Of a stretch of 64,000 bases of DNA, positions 47,436 through 56,540 are shown piece after piece. This stretch comes from Mesorhizobium temperatum (lineage in GTDB: Bacteria; Pseudomonadota; Alphaproteobacteria; Rhizobiales; Rhizobiaceae): contig NZ_NPKJ01000062.1 of the NCBI RefSeq assembly GCF_002284575.1, forward strand, positions 52,602 to 116,601, in the 5' to 3' direction. Made by a program: the position numbers and the translations under genes. A model generated the notes under the pieces. It saw only the letters and a list, made by a program, of their open reading frames with translations. It ran no database searches and had not been told where the DNA came from. How positions within the stretch are numbered: position 1 is the first letter of the stretch; the number at the start of each line of letters is the position of its first letter.

Positions 47436-48923
47436 TCAGTAACGCAACACCTGGCGCAGTATCTGCCCGCCGCGCTCGACGGTAAAGCGCCACCAGCGCG
47501 TCTCTTCCATGGCTGCCTGTTCCAGGGTCGCGGCGGTATCGATGGTCAAGCCATTGACCTCGCGAACGATGTCGCCCGGCTGGAAGCCGAAATCGGCTGC
47601 GGGCGAACCGCGATTGATGTCGATCACAGTAACACCCTTGACATCGGTACGCATGCCGAGCCGCTGGGCGAGCCGCGGCGACAGTTCCGCAACCTTGGCA
47701 CCGGAAAACGGGCTGCGACCGCGCAGTGTCACTTCCGCGAGTTTTGCACCTTCCGGCGCGCGCTCCAGCGCAATCTCCATCGTCGCTTGCTGGCCTTTGC
47801 TGAGGACGGCGAAGCTGGCATTGGTGCCGATCGACAGCGTCGCCATCCGGTAATCCAGCGCCTCGATACTCCCGACCGGCGTGCCGTTGAGCGACAGCAC
47901 GACATCGCCGGGCTTGAGCCCCGCCGTGGCCGCCGGCCCTGCTTCTTCGACGGACGAAACCAGCGCCCCGGTCGGGGTCTCCAGACCGAGTGATTCGGCG
48001 ATCTGCGGCGTCACGCGCTCGAATTCGGCACCGATATAGGGCCGCTCGAAGAAGTCGCGGCCGGCTTTGGCCGCATCGGCAAACGCGCGAACCATGTTGG
48101 AGGGAATAGCAAAGCCGATGCCGATCGAGCCGCCGCTGCGGCTGTAGATCGCCGTGTTGATGCCGACCAGTTGGCCACCCATGTTGATCAGCGCACCGCC
48201 GGAATTGCCGGGGTTGATCGCGGCGTCGGTCTGGATGAAGAAACTGGAATCGGAAACGCCGATGTGGCTGCGGGCAAGCGCCGAAACGATGCCGCTGGTG
48301 GTGGTCTGGCCGACACCGAAAGGGTTGCCGATGGCCAACAACAGGTCGCCAACCTCGAGCGCGTCGGAATCGCCGATGGCGACGACCGGAAATGGCTTGT
48401 CGGCGGAGATCTTGAGCACGGCGAGGTCAAGCGTCTCGTCCTTGAGCAGCACCTTGCTGTCGAATTCACGCCCGTCCGCTGTGGCGACCTTGACCTGATC
48501 GGCGTCCTTGATGAGGTGGAAATTGGTGACCACTATGCCTGTCGGATCGACCAGCACGCCGGAGCCGAGCGAGGACTGCGCGCGCGGCTGCGAACGGCCG
48601 AAGAACTCTTCGAAGAAAGGATCGCCGTCGAAGGGCGACCTCAACTTGGCCGTTTGCGAGGCATAGACATTGACGACGGCCGGCGCCGTCTGCTTGACCA
48701 GCGGCGCAAAGGACAGTTGCACCTCCTCGCGGCCGAACGGCACGCGCTTGTCTGGACCGGAGGTGGCATTTTCGCCTTCGGCGCCGCGCAGCATGTCGGT
48801 CAGCACATCGGACAGACCTGGATCGGCCTTGGTGTCCTGAGCCAACGCCTGCCTGGCCGCCGGCACGACTGCCAGCGCCATCAAGGCGCAGAGTAGAACA
48901 AGGGACATCCGTTTTACGCGCAT
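47436..48923 (-). CDS. DegP/DegQ-type periplasmic serine endopeptidase (Do family)
   Basis: The 495-residue protein has a signal peptide (residues 1-29, cleavage after ARQALA) and a trypsin-like protease domain: His in TNFHLIKDADQV, Asp in DETLDLAVLKI, Ser in INPGNSGGALINM. Two PDZ domains follow, each with the loop GLKPGDVVLSLNG or GFQPGDIVREVNG. It degrades or refolds misfolded envelope proteins. The start at 48923 has GGAGG seven bases upstream. The N-terminal linker Pro/Gly/Asp-rich stretch resembles rhizobial DegP. It runs with rarA. Confidence 0.93.
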   Translation of the reverse strand: MRVKRMSLVLLCALMALAVVPAARQALAQDTKADPGLSDVLTDMLRGAEGENATSGPDKRVPFGREEVQLSFAPLVKQTAPAVVNVYASQTAKLRSPFDGDPFFEEFFGRSQPRAQSSLGSGVLVDPTGIVVTNFHLIKDADQVKVATADGREFDSKVLLKDETLDLAVLKISADKPFPVVAIGDSDALEVGDLLLAIGNPFGVGQTTTSGIVSALARSHIGVSDSSFFIQTDAAINPGNSGGALINMGGQLVGINTAIYSRSGGSIGIGFAIPSNMVRAFADAAKAGRDFFERPYIGAEFERVTPQIAESLGLETPTGALVSSVEEAGPAATAGLKPGDVVLSLNGTPVGSIEALDYRMATLSIGTNASFAVLSKGQQATMEIALERAPEGAKLAEVTLRGRSPFSGAKVAELSPRLAQRLGMRTDVKGVTVIDINRGSPAADFGFQPGDIVREVNGLTIDTAATLEQAAMEETRWWRFTVERGGQILRQVLRY

Positions 48924-49066
48924 TCCGAATCCTCCGGGTCGGGCGCCATTGTCCCGACGATTGTGCAAAATGAAAGGCTAAGGCAATGAAATCGAATTAT
49001 TTTGAGCGATAAGGTCTGAGCTGAGCCAAGAAATGGTCGCAAATGTTCCCTGCCGCATTCTGGAAT

Positions 49067-49092
49067 GCAAAAGGGGCCCGCAGGCCCCTTTG
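49067..49092 (-). terminator. Terminator at the end of the ribosomal cluster
   Basis: Stem AAAGGGGCC / GGGCCCCTTTT with a three-base loop on the minus strand, about 25 bases after the rplQ stop; ends the S10-spc-alpha transcript. Confidence 0.85.
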
Positions 49093-49114
49093 AACTCTTT
49101 ACGCAAACCGAAGC

Positions 49115-49546
49115 TTATGCGGCTGCGGCTTCCTCGTCAGTGCCTTCTGCCTCGATGCGGGCACGGTCGCCGGCGCCCTTGGCCGAGGTATCGCGATCGA
49201 CGAACTCGATGACCGCCATGGCGGCATTGTCGCCGTGGCGGAAGCCCGCCTTCATGATGCGCAGATAGCCGCCGTTGCGGGTGGCGTAGCGCGGCGCGAT
49301 CGTGTCGAACAGGCGCTTCACGACGCCTTCATTGCCGATCTGGGCAATCACTTGGCGGCGGGCATGCAGATCGCCGCGCTTGCCGAGCGTCACCAGCTTC
49401 TCGACGATCGGACGCAGATCCTTCGCCTTCGGCAAGGTGGTGAGGATCTGCTCATGCTCGATGAGCGACACGGCAAGGTTGGCAAACATCGACTTGCGGT
49501 GGCTTATGCTGCGGGCGAACCGGCGGCCTTTAAATCCGTGGCGCAT
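49115..49546 (-). CDS. rplQ: 50S ribosomal protein L17
   Basis: The 143-residue L17 begins MRHGFKGRRFARSISHRKSMFANLA. RDGGYL-like RNGGYLRIMKAGFRHGDNAAMAVIEFVD closes the core. The C-terminal tail (ARIEAEGTDEEAAAA) is acidic, as usual in alphaproteobacteria. It is last in the cluster, next to the terminator. Confidence 0.98.
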   Translation of the reverse strand: MRHGFKGRRFARSISHRKSMFANLAVSLIEHEQILTTLPKAKDLRPIVEKLVTLGKRGDLHARRQVIAQIGNEGVVKRLFDTIAPRYATRNGGYLRIMKAGFRHGDNAAMAVIEFVDRDTSAKGAGDRARIEAEGTDEEAAAA

Positions 49547-49599
49547 GGCTCTTCTCCTTCATTCCGGGTTCAAGAGGCCACAGCCTCTGTTGGTTAGCC

Positions 49600-49645
49600 G
49601 CATGATCTTGTCCGAAAAGTCTGCAACTTTTCGGGATCAAGCTTA
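49600..49645. repeat. Dispersed palindrome, family C, between rplQ and rpoA
   Basis: GCATGATCTTGTCCGAAAAGTCTGCAACTTTTCGGGATCAAGCTTA is an imperfect palindrome that ends over the last bases of rpoA. It is the same family as 55387-55451 and 56471-56537. Confidence 0.8.
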
Positions 49646-50653
49646 GTATTGATCTTCGTAACGCTTGGCGAGGTCTTCGATGTTTTCCGGCGGCCAATCC
49701 GGCACTTCCATGCCAAGGTGCAGGCCCATCGCCGCCAGGACTTCCTTGATCTCATTCAGCGATTTGCGGCCGAAGTTCGGGGTGCGCAGCATCTCGGCTT
49801 CGGTCTTCTGGATCAGGTCGCCGATATAGACGATGTTGTCGTTCTTCAGGCAGTTGGCCGAACGCACCGAAAGCTCGAGCTCGTCGACCTTCTTGAGCAG
49901 CGCCGGGTTGAAGGCAAGCTCTGTCACCTGCTCGGCGGCGACTTCCTTCTGCGGCTCGTCGAAATTGACGAACAGGCCAAGCTGGTCCTGCAGGATGCGA
50001 GCGGCGAAAGCCACCGCGTCCTCGCCCGAGATCGAACCGTCGGTGTCGATCGTCATGGTCAGCTTGTCATAGTCGAGGACCTGGCCCTCGCGGGTGTTCT
50101 CGACTTTGTAGGAGACCTTCTTGACCGGTGAGTAGAGGCTGTCGACCGGGATGAGGCCGATCGGCGCGTCTTCGGCGCGATTGCGGTCGGCCGGCACATA
50201 GCCCTTGCCGGTATCGACGGTGAACTCCATGCGGATTTCAGCGCCCTCGTCCAGCGTGCAGATGACGTGGTCGGGATTGAGGATCTCGACGTCGCCGACC
50301 GTCTGGATGTCGCCGGCGAGAACAGCGCCCGGTCCCTGCTTGCGCACGACCATGCGCTTGGGGCCGTCACCTTCCATGCGGATGGCGATCTCCTTGATGT
50401 TCAAGACGATGTCGGTCACGTCCTCGCGCACGCCGGCGATGGACGAGAATTCATGCAGAACGCCGTCGATCTGCACGGCGGTCACAGCCGCGCCACGCAG
50501 CGAAGACAGAAGCACGCGACGCAGCGCATTGCCGAGGGTGAGACCAAAGCCGCGCTCGAGCGGCTCGGCGACCAGCGTGGTCAGCGTCTTCTTCTTCGAC
50601 GAAAACTCGATCTTGTTCGGCTTGATCAGTTCCTGCCAATTTTTCTGGATCAT
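49643..50653 (-). CDS. rpoA: DNA-directed RNA polymerase subunit alpha
   Basis: The 336-residue alpha subunit begins MIQKNWQELIKPNKIEFSSKK. The N-terminal dimerisation domain has GNALRRVLLSSLRGAAVT. The C-terminal domain has ELELSVRSANCLKNDNIVYIGDLI and NFGRKSLNEIKEVLAAMGLHLGM, which contact UP elements and activators. Start at 50653 gives the standard length. Confidence 0.99.
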   Translation of the reverse strand: MIQKNWQELIKPNKIEFSSKKKTLTTLVAEPLERGFGLTLGNALRRVLLSSLRGAAVTAVQIDGVLHEFSSIAGVREDVTDIVLNIKEIAIRMEGDGPKRMVVRKQGPGAVLAGDIQTVGDVEILNPDHVICTLDEGAEIRMEFTVDTGKGYVPADRNRAEDAPIGLIPVDSLYSPVKKVSYKVENTREGQVLDYDKLTMTIDTDGSISGEDAVAFAARILQDQLGLFVNFDEPQKEVAAEQVTELAFNPALLKKVDELELSVRSANCLKNDNIVYIGDLIQKTEAEMLRTPNFGRKSLNEIKEVLAAMGLHLGMEVPDWPPENIEDLAKRYEDQY

Positions 50654-50755
50654 GATGCTTTCCTTCCGTTGACCCGCCACCATCCAATCGTGGCGGGCGA
50701 CCTGGAATGCCGTGGAGGAACGCTACTGGGCGTTCGCGCGGCGTTCGGTAATTCT

Positions 50756-51145
50756 TTAGACGCGGCGCTTCTTGCGCGGGCGGCAGCCATTGTGCGGGAT
50801 CGGCGTCACATCACGAATCGAGGTGATGGTGAAGCCGGCTGCCTGCAGCGCACGCAGCGCCGATTCACGACCGGAGCCGGGTCCGCAGACCTCGACCTCG
50901 AGCATGCGCATGCCGTGTTCCTGGGCCTTCTTGGCAACGTCCTCGGCAGCCATCTGGGCAGCAAACGGGGTCGACTTGCGAGACCCCTTGAAGCCCTGGG
51001 CTCCCGCCGACGACCAGGCAATCGAATTGCCCTGCGCGTCGGTGATGGTGATCATCGTGTTGTTGAAGGTCGAGTTGACGTGGGCAACGCCCGACGAGAT
51101 ATTCTTGCGTTCGCGACGGCGAACACGTGTGGCTTCCTTGGCCAT
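50756..51145 (-). CDS. rpsK: 30S ribosomal protein S11
   Basis: The 129-residue S11 contains AHVNSTFNNTMITITDAQGNSIAWSSAG, GSRKSTPFAAQMAAE and the basic C-terminus NGCRPRKKRRV. It lies 156 bases downstream of rpsM, a gap that carries a long inverted repeat. Confidence 0.98.
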   Translation of the reverse strand: MAKEATRVRRRERKNISSGVAHVNSTFNNTMITITDAQGNSIAWSSAGAQGFKGSRKSTPFAAQMAAEDVAKKAQEHGMRMLEVEVCGPGSGRESALRALQAAGFTITSIRDVTPIPHNGCRPRKKRRV

Positions 51146-51198
51146 GATGGTCCTTTCAGTTGATCTCTACACCGCCGTAATGCCAGCGGCTCCACCTG

Positions 51199-51300
51199 TA
51201 AGGGAGTAGGGGAATAGGGCCGTAGGGGAGTATGTCTTGGCCGCGGATGCCCGCGCCGTATTACATACTGCCCTACTGCCCTACTCCCATATTCCCCTAA
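51199..51300. repeat. Long imperfect inverted repeat between rpsM and rpsK
   Basis: Left arm 51199-51235 (TAAGGGAGTAGGGG...GGAGTATGT) and right arm 51263-51300 (ACATACTGCCC...TTCCCCTAA) are largely complementary. Each contains GTAGGGC-type heptamer repeats. In the transcript it would fold as a long hairpin with a 27-base loop, unusual inside a ribosomal operon. Confidence 0.75.
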
Positions 51301-51301
51301 A

Positions 51302-51670
51302 TTACTTCTTCTTGCCGGCGATCGACTTGGCCGGGCCCTTGCGGGTGCGCGCATTGGTATGCGTGCGCTGGCCGCGAACCGGCAGCGAGCGGCGATGACG
51401 CAGGCCGCGATAGCAGCCGAGGTCCATGAGCCGCTTGATGTTCATCGACACTTCGCGGCGCAGATCGCCCTCGACCTGATAGTCGCGGTCGATCGTCTCG
51501 CGGATCTGCAGCACTTCCGCGTCGGTCAGCTGGTTGACGCGGCGCTCGGCCGGGATGCCGACCTTGTCGACGATCTCCTGGGCGAAGTTCTTGCCAATGC
51601 CGTGAATGTACTGAAGCGCAATGACAACGCGCTTGTTGGTCGGAATGTTGACGCCGGCTATACGAGCCAT
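51302..51670 (-). CDS. rpsM: 30S ribosomal protein S13
   Basis: The 122-residue S13 begins MARIAGVNIPTNKRVVIALQYIHGIG and ends with a basic tail GQRTHTNARTRKGPAKSIAGKKK. The start at 51670 has the family N-terminus; the frame upstream is intergenic. Confidence 0.98.
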   Translation of the reverse strand: MARIAGVNIPTNKRVVIALQYIHGIGKNFAQEIVDKVGIPAERRVNQLTDAEVLQIRETIDRDYQVEGDLRREVSMNIKRLMDLGCYRGLRHRRSLPVRGQRTHTNARTRKGPAKSIAGKKK

Positions 51671-51861
51671 GTTCTTCTCTTCTCCATGTGGGCCGGACAA
51701 GCCGGCGCTATCAAAGTTGCCCCGCGTCCGGTGGAGGCCGGCCCATGCGGGAGTTTCCAGTTCAAAGCGGCTGCCTTGCCCTTGCGGGCAAGCAAGCCTC
51801 ATGCCTGATAGGAAGACGGGCCGCCATACCCCAGCGAACCGCTCCAGTCAAGCGTAATCGT

Positions 51862-52482
51862 TTATTTTCCGTACGCAGACCCTTGGGCCGCCCCTTGCGT
51901 CGCAGCCGTGAGCACCACTTCGATCTGTCGCGTCACCGCATCGATGTCGGCCATGCCGTCGACACCTCTCAGCTTGCCCTTGGCATAGTAGTAGCCGATC
52001 AGCGGCGACGTTTTCTTGTAGTACTCCTTCAGGCGCTCTTCGAACACCGCCGGATTGTCGTCCTTGCGCACAGGCAGACCCGCGGCCTTGGCCTCTTCGA
52101 CGCGCTTGCCGATTCGACCAACCAGCGCCTTGTCGTCAACGACAAGTTCAATGACGGCGTCGAGAGTGAGGCCACGATCCGAGAGCATCGATTCAACCGC
52201 GTCCGCTTGCACCAAGGTTCGCGGGTATCCGTCAAGGATGAATCCCCCGGCGCAATCGGCCTGATCGATACGCTCGGCCACGATGGCGTTGACGATGGCG
52301 TCGGAAACCAGTTCGCCAGCATCCATCACCGCCTTGGCGCGCTTGCCGACTTCGGTGCCGGCCTGGACAGCAGCGCGCAGCATATCGCCCGTGGAGAGTT
52401 GGGGTATGCCATATTTTTCTACCAGTCTTTGTGCTTGCGTCCCCTTGCCCGCCCCTGGCGGCCCAAGCAATATCAACCTCAT
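51862..52482 (-). CDS. adk: Adenylate kinase
   Basis: The 206-residue kinase keeps AMP, ADP and ATP in balance. The P-loop is LLGPPGAGKGTQAQRL at residues 5-20, then DGYPRTLVQADAVE. The LID is the short or zinc-free type (KLRGVDGMADIDAVTRQIE). Its ATG overlaps the secY stop (ATGA, 52479-52482). The gene order secY-adk-rpsM is typical of many bacteria. Confidence 0.97.
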   Translation of the reverse strand: MRLILLGPPGAGKGTQAQRLVEKYGIPQLSTGDMLRAAVQAGTEVGKRAKAVMDAGELVSDAIVNAIVAERIDQADCAGGFILDGYPRTLVQADAVESMLSDRGLTLDAVIELVVDDKALVGRIGKRVEEAKAAGLPVRKDDNPAVFEERLKEYYKKTSPLIGYYYAKGKLRGVDGMADIDAVTRQIEVVLTAATQGAAQGSAYGK

Positions 52483-53819
52483 CTGGCCTTCTTCCCCCCG
52501 CGCAGCTTCGACTTCTTGATCAGGCCCTCATACTGGTGCGCGATCAGGTGACCCTGAATCTGCGCCACCGTATCGAGCGTTACACTGACCACGATCAGAA
52601 GCGATGTGCCACCGAGGTAGAATGGTACGCCAGTCGCTGAAATCAGGAACTCGGGCAGCAGACACACCAGCACCAGATAGATGGCGCCGACGACGGTGAT
52701 GCGGGTGAGAACATAGTCGATGTAATCGGCGGTGCGCTCGCCCGGACGGTAGCCCGGAATGAAACCCGAATGCTTCTTGAGCTGGTCGGCGGTGTCCTTC
52801 GGGTTGAAGACGATCGCCGTATAGAAGAAGGCGAAAAACACGATCATCGCCGCATAGAACGCCATGTAGAGCGGCTGGCCATGGCCGAGTGCCGCCAGGA
52901 CGGTGCTGGCCCAGGCTGGCATGTTGGTCGTCTGCGAGAAGCCGGCGACCGTCGCCGGCAGCAACAGCAGCGAAGACGCGAAGATCGGCGGAATGACGCC
53001 GGCCGTGTTGAGCTTGAGCGGCAGGTGCGAAGTGTCGCCCTGGAACATGCGGTTGCCGACCTGGCGCTTTGGATACTGGATCAGCAAGCGCCGCTGGGCG
53101 CGTTCGAAGAACACGATCAGCGCGATAACGACGACGGCGAGAACGATGATCGCCAGGATCAGGCCGGTCGACAGCGCGCCGGTGCGGCCAAGTTCCAGCG
53201 TACCGGAGATGGCTTGCGGCAGGCCGGCGACGATACCGGAAAAGATGATCAGCGAAATGCCGTTGCCGATGCCGCGGGCGGTGATCTGCTCGCCGAGCCA
53301 CATCAGGAACATGGTGCCGCCGACCAGCGTGATGACGGTCGAGATGCGGAAGAACATGCCGGGATCGCTGACGATGCCGTTGCCGCCTTCCAGCCCGACC
53401 GCAATGCCGTAGGCCTGGACCAGTGCCAAAAGCACGGTGCCGTAGCGGGTATACTGGTTGATGACCTTGCGGCCCTGTTCGCCTTCCTTCTTCAGCGCCT
53501 CCAGTGACGGGATGACGGAGGTCATCAGCTGCATGATGATGGAAGCGGAGATATAGGGCATGATGCCGAGGGCAAAGATCGCCATGCGCTCCACGGCGCC
53601 GCCGGCGAACATGTTGAACATGCCAAGCACGCCCTTGCTCTGCGACGAGAAGGCCTGGGCGAAAGCGTCGGGATTGATGCCGGGCAGCGGAATATAGGTG
53701 CCGAGGCGGTAGACGAGCAGCGCGCCGATGGTGAACCAGATGCGCTTCTTCAGATCCTCCGCCTTGGCGAAGGCCGAGAAATTCAGATTCGAGGCTAGTT
53801 GTTCAGCAGCCGAAGCCAT
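52479..53819 (-). CDS. secY: Protein translocase subunit SecY
   Basis: The 446-residue channel of the general secretion pathway has ten membrane helices. Signatures are YRLGTYIPLPGINPDAF and FRISTVITLVGGTMFLMWLGEQITARGIGNG, as well as YPKRQVGNRMFQGDTSHLPLKLN and the C-terminal IAHQYEGLIKKSKLRGGKKAR. Coupled to adk by four-base overlap. Confidence 0.98.
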   Translation of the reverse strand: MASAAEQLASNLNFSAFAKAEDLKKRIWFTIGALLVYRLGTYIPLPGINPDAFAQAFSSQSKGVLGMFNMFAGGAVERMAIFALGIMPYISASIIMQLMTSVIPSLEALKKEGEQGRKVINQYTRYGTVLLALVQAYGIAVGLEGGNGIVSDPGMFFRISTVITLVGGTMFLMWLGEQITARGIGNGISLIIFSGIVAGLPQAISGTLELGRTGALSTGLILAIIVLAVVVIALIVFFERAQRRLLIQYPKRQVGNRMFQGDTSHLPLKLNTAGVIPPIFASSLLLLPATVAGFSQTTNMPAWASTVLAALGHGQPLYMAFYAAMIVFFAFFYTAIVFNPKDTADQLKKHSGFIPGYRPGERTADYIDYVLTRITVVGAIYLVLVCLLPEFLISATGVPFYLGGTSLLIVVSVTLDTVAQIQGHLIAHQYEGLIKKSKLRGGKKAR

Positions 53820-54011
53820 GCCTGATTCTCCGCTTGGTCACGCTCGATGGCCCGCAACTCAGGCGGCGCGTGTCACCGAAGCTCACGAGATAAGCTCCGG
53901 ACTGCAAACATGCAAGCGGCCGCGTTGATGCGGCCGCCATATTGATCGGATCAAAGCGCAAATCGAAAGCGAAACGTGTCCCACTCTTGCCGATCGCGCT
54001 TCAAATCGCCG

Positions 54012-54485
54012 TTACTCGGCGGCTGCCTTTTCCGGCAGCTTCACCGAACCGCCGGCCTTTTCGATCTTCTCGATGGCAGCCTTGGAGGCGCCGGCCACGT
54101 CGAAGGCGAGCTTGGCCTTGATGTCGCCGTCCGAGAGGATGCGCACGCCGTCCTTGACGCGGCGGATGACGCCGGCCGCGACCAGCGCTTCGGCTGTCAC
54201 GGTCGTCTTGGCGTCGAGCTTCTTGGCGTCGAGCGCGGCCTGGATGCGGGCCAGCGACACGACGGCAAAGCTCTTGGCAAAGATGTTGTTGAAGCCACGC
54301 TTCGGCAGACGCCGGTAGAGCGGCATCTGGCCGCCCTCGAAGCCGTTGACGGCGACGCCGGAGCGCGCCTTCTGGCCCTTGACGCCGCGACCGGCGGTCT
54401 TGCCCGAGCCGGAACCGATGCCGCGGCCGAGACGCTTCTTGGAATGCGTCGCGCCGTCCATGTCACGCAGATCGTTGAGTTTCAT
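54012..54485 (-). CDS. rplO: 50S ribosomal protein L15
   Basis: The 157-residue L15 begins MKLNDLRDMDGATHSKKRLGRGIGSGSGKTAGRGVKGQKARSG in pattern, followed by EGGQMPLYRRLPKRGFNN. The last third is Lys/Ala-rich. It is separated from secY by 192 bases, where I see no further feature. Confidence 0.98.
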   Translation of the reverse strand: MKLNDLRDMDGATHSKKRLGRGIGSGSGKTAGRGVKGQKARSGVAVNGFEGGQMPLYRRLPKRGFNNIFAKSFAVVSLARIQAALDAKKLDAKTTVTAEALVAAGVIRRVKDGVRILSDGDIKAKLAFDVAGASKAAIEKIEKAGGSVKLPEKAAAE

Positions 54486-54507
54486 CTGAGTTCTCCTGCG
54501 CTCTGGT

Positions 54508-54705
54508 TCAGCCCTCGTCCACGACGCGGACGAGATGCTGGACGGCAGCGATCATGCCGCGCACGGAGGGCGTGTCCTCCAGCGTGCGCTGCTTGTGCAT
54601 CTTGTTGAGGCCGAGGCCGACCAGCGTCGCGCGCTGCTCCTTCGGCCGGCGGATCGGCGAACCGATCTGCTCGACGGTGATGGTCTTGGTTGCTTTCTTG
54701 GCCAT
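54508..54705 (-). CDS. rpmD: 50S ribosomal protein L30
   Basis: The 65-residue L30 has ITVEQIGSPIRRPKEQRATLVGLGLNKMHKQRTLEDTPSVRGMI. A TTG two codons upstream is in frame, but the ATG at 54705 is preferred. Confidence 0.97.
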   Translation of the reverse strand: MAKKATKTITVEQIGSPIRRPKEQRATLVGLGLNKMHKQRTLEDTPSVRGMIAAVQHLVRVVDEG

Positions 54706-54730
54706 GGTCAAAATCCCTGGTCAGCGTCGA

Positions 54731-55294
54731 CTATTCTTCGGCCGCAACGGCGGTGCCGCGGCGGGCCTGAAGGGTCGAATACTTGATGCCGCGCGCAGCA
54801 GCCACATCCTTGGGATGCATCTGGCTCTTCAGCGCGTCGAAGGTGGCGCGAACCATGTTGTACGGGTTCGACGAACCCATCGACTTGGCGACCACGTCAT
54901 GCATGCCGAGCGTCTCGAAGACGGCGCGCATCGGGCCGCCGGCGATGATGCCGGTACCCTGCTTGGCAGCGCGCAGCAGAACGCGTCCGGCACCCCAGCG
55001 TCCCTCGACGTCGTGGTGCAGCGTACGGCCCGAGCGCAGCGGCACGAAGATCATGTCGCGCTTGGCCGATTCGGTCGCCTTGCGGATCGCCTCAGGCACT
55101 TCGCGCGCCTTGCCATGACCGAAGCCAACGCGGCCCTTCTGGTCGCCGACGACGACGAGTGCTGCAAAGCCGAAGCGGCGGCCGCCCTTGACGACCTTGG
55201 CGACGCGGTTGATGTGGACGAGCTTGTCCACCATGCCGTCGTCGCGCTCTTCGCGATCACGGCCGCGGCCGCCATCCCTACGTTCCTGTGCCAT
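54731..55294 (-). CDS. rpsE: 30S ribosomal protein S5
   Basis: The 187-residue S5 starts MAQERRDGGRGRDREERDDG, an Arg/Asp-rich leader, then the double-stranded RNA-binding core LVHINRVAKVVKGGRRFGFAALVVVGD and GTGIIAGGPMRAVFE. Start at 55294 gives the normal alphaproteobacterial length. Confidence 0.98.
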   Translation of the reverse strand: MAQERRDGGRGRDREERDDGMVDKLVHINRVAKVVKGGRRFGFAALVVVGDQKGRVGFGHGKAREVPEAIRKATESAKRDMIFVPLRSGRTLHHDVEGRWGAGRVLLRAAKQGTGIIAGGPMRAVFETLGMHDVVAKSMGSSNPYNMVRATFDALKSQMHPKDVAAARGIKYSTLQARRGTAVAAEE

Positions 55295-55386
55295 ATCCTG
55301 TTCCTTGTTTTTTTCCGGAAGCACGGTTGATGATGATATCCGGCACCTCTGTGGGTTGCCGGGGGCGAAACTCATTTTTCCCTTCG

Positions 55387-55451
55387 CATGATCTTATCCG
55401 AAAAATCTGCAACTTTTTGCTGCGCTGACCTCCGGTTCGGGATCATGCTTT
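55387..55451. repeat. Dispersed palindrome, family C, between rpsE and rplR
   Basis: GCATGATCTTATCCGAAAAATCTGCAACTTTT...GGTTCGGGATCATGCTT is an imperfect palindrome that ends over the last codon of rplR. Confidence 0.8.
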
Positions 55452-55809
55452 AGAAGCTCAAGCCACCTTCACGGGCGGCCTCGGCCAGCGCCTTGACGCG
55501 GCCGTGATAGATGTACGGTCCGCGGTCGAAGACGACTTCCTTGACGCCGGCCTTCGAAGCGCGCTCGGCGATCAGCTTGCCGATTGCCACAGCGGCGGCA
55601 GTGTCTGCACCGGTCTTGAGCGAACCCTTGAGGTCCTTCTCCAGCGTCGAGGCGGCAGCGATGGTGTGGCCCTTGGCGTCGTCGATCACCTGGACGTAGA
55701 TGTTCTTCGACGTGCGGTGGACCGACAGACGCGGACGCTCGCCCGCGACCTTCTTGATCTGGCGGCGGACGCGCTGAGCGCGGCGTTGTGTGGATTCTTT
55801 CGAGCCCAT
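55450..55809 (-). CDS. rplR: 50S ribosomal protein L18
   Basis: The 119-residue L18 has RVRRQIKKVAGERPRLSVHRTSKNIYVQVID and the C-terminal FDRGPYIYHGRVKALAEAAREGGLSF, the 5S-rRNA-binding core. The C palindrome begins directly after it. Confidence 0.98.
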   Translation of the reverse strand: MGSKESTQRRAQRVRRQIKKVAGERPRLSVHRTSKNIYVQVIDDAKGHTIAAASTLEKDLKGSLKTGADTAAAVAIGKLIAERASKAGVKEVVFDRGPYIYHGRVKALAEAAREGGLSF

Positions 55810-55894
55810 GATATCAGTTCCTTGCCTTCAAAAAACGGGGGCAACCCTATGCGGTAGGACAGGCCTCCCGCGACCGCTCCCCGCGGCGTTGAAA

Positions 55895-56428
55895 TTACTT
55901 CTTCTTGCCTTCCTTGCGGACGATCTTCTCGCCAGCGTAACGGACGCCCTTGCCCTTGTATGGCTCGGGACCGCGATATTCGCGGATCTCAGCAGCAACC
56001 TGACCGACCTTCTGCTTGTCGATGCCGGTCACGGTGATTTCCGTCGGCTTCGGCACGGTGATCGTGATGTCCTGCGGCGTTTCGTAGACGACGTCATGGC
56101 TGAAGCCGAGCGCCAGCTGCAGGTTCTTGCCCTGCATGGCGGCGCGATAGCCGACGCCGGTGATCTCAAGCTTCTTTTCGAAACCGTCCTTGACGCCCTG
56201 CAGGATGTTGACGATCTGCGTGCGCGACATACCCCATTTGGAACGGGCGGTCTTGGTCTGGTCGCGTGGCTGGACAGCGATCTCGCTGCCTTCCATCTTG
56301 ACCAGCACTTCGTCGTTCACCACGAACTTCAGCTCACCCTTGGGGCCCTTCGCCGTGACGGTCTGGCCGTCGACGGTCGCGGTCACGCCCTGCGGCAGCG
56401 AAACGGGTTTCTTTCCAATACGAGACAT
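55895..56428 (-). CDS. rplF: 50S ribosomal protein L6
   Basis: The 177-residue L6 starts MSRIGKKPVSLPQGVTATVDG and has the C-terminal signature GPEPYKGKGVRYAGEKIVRKEGKKK. Two related domains are present, as in all L6 proteins. Confidence 0.98.
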   Translation of the reverse strand: MSRIGKKPVSLPQGVTATVDGQTVTAKGPKGELKFVVNDEVLVKMEGSEIAVQPRDQTKTARSKWGMSRTQIVNILQGVKDGFEKKLEITGVGYRAAMQGKNLQLALGFSHDVVYETPQDITITVPKPTEITVTGIDKQKVGQVAAEIREYRGPEPYKGKGVRYAGEKIVRKEGKKK

Positions 56429-56470
56429 TTTGTTGTCCTCGTCACTTCTCTTGTTTCAGGTCTCTGTTTC

Positions 56471-56537
56471 GAGCGTGATCTTGTCCGAAAGCCGGGTTCC
56501 ACTTTTCACTGCGTGGTTCGGTTCGGGATCGCGCTCC
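56471..56537. repeat. Dispersed palindrome, family C, between rplF and rpsH
   Basis: GAGCGTGATCTTGTCCGAAAGCCGGGTTCCACTTTT...GGTTCGGGATCGCGCTC: outer arms are complementary. Same family as 49600-49645 and 55387-55451, differing in the loop. Confidence 0.8.
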
Positions 56538-56540
56538 AGA

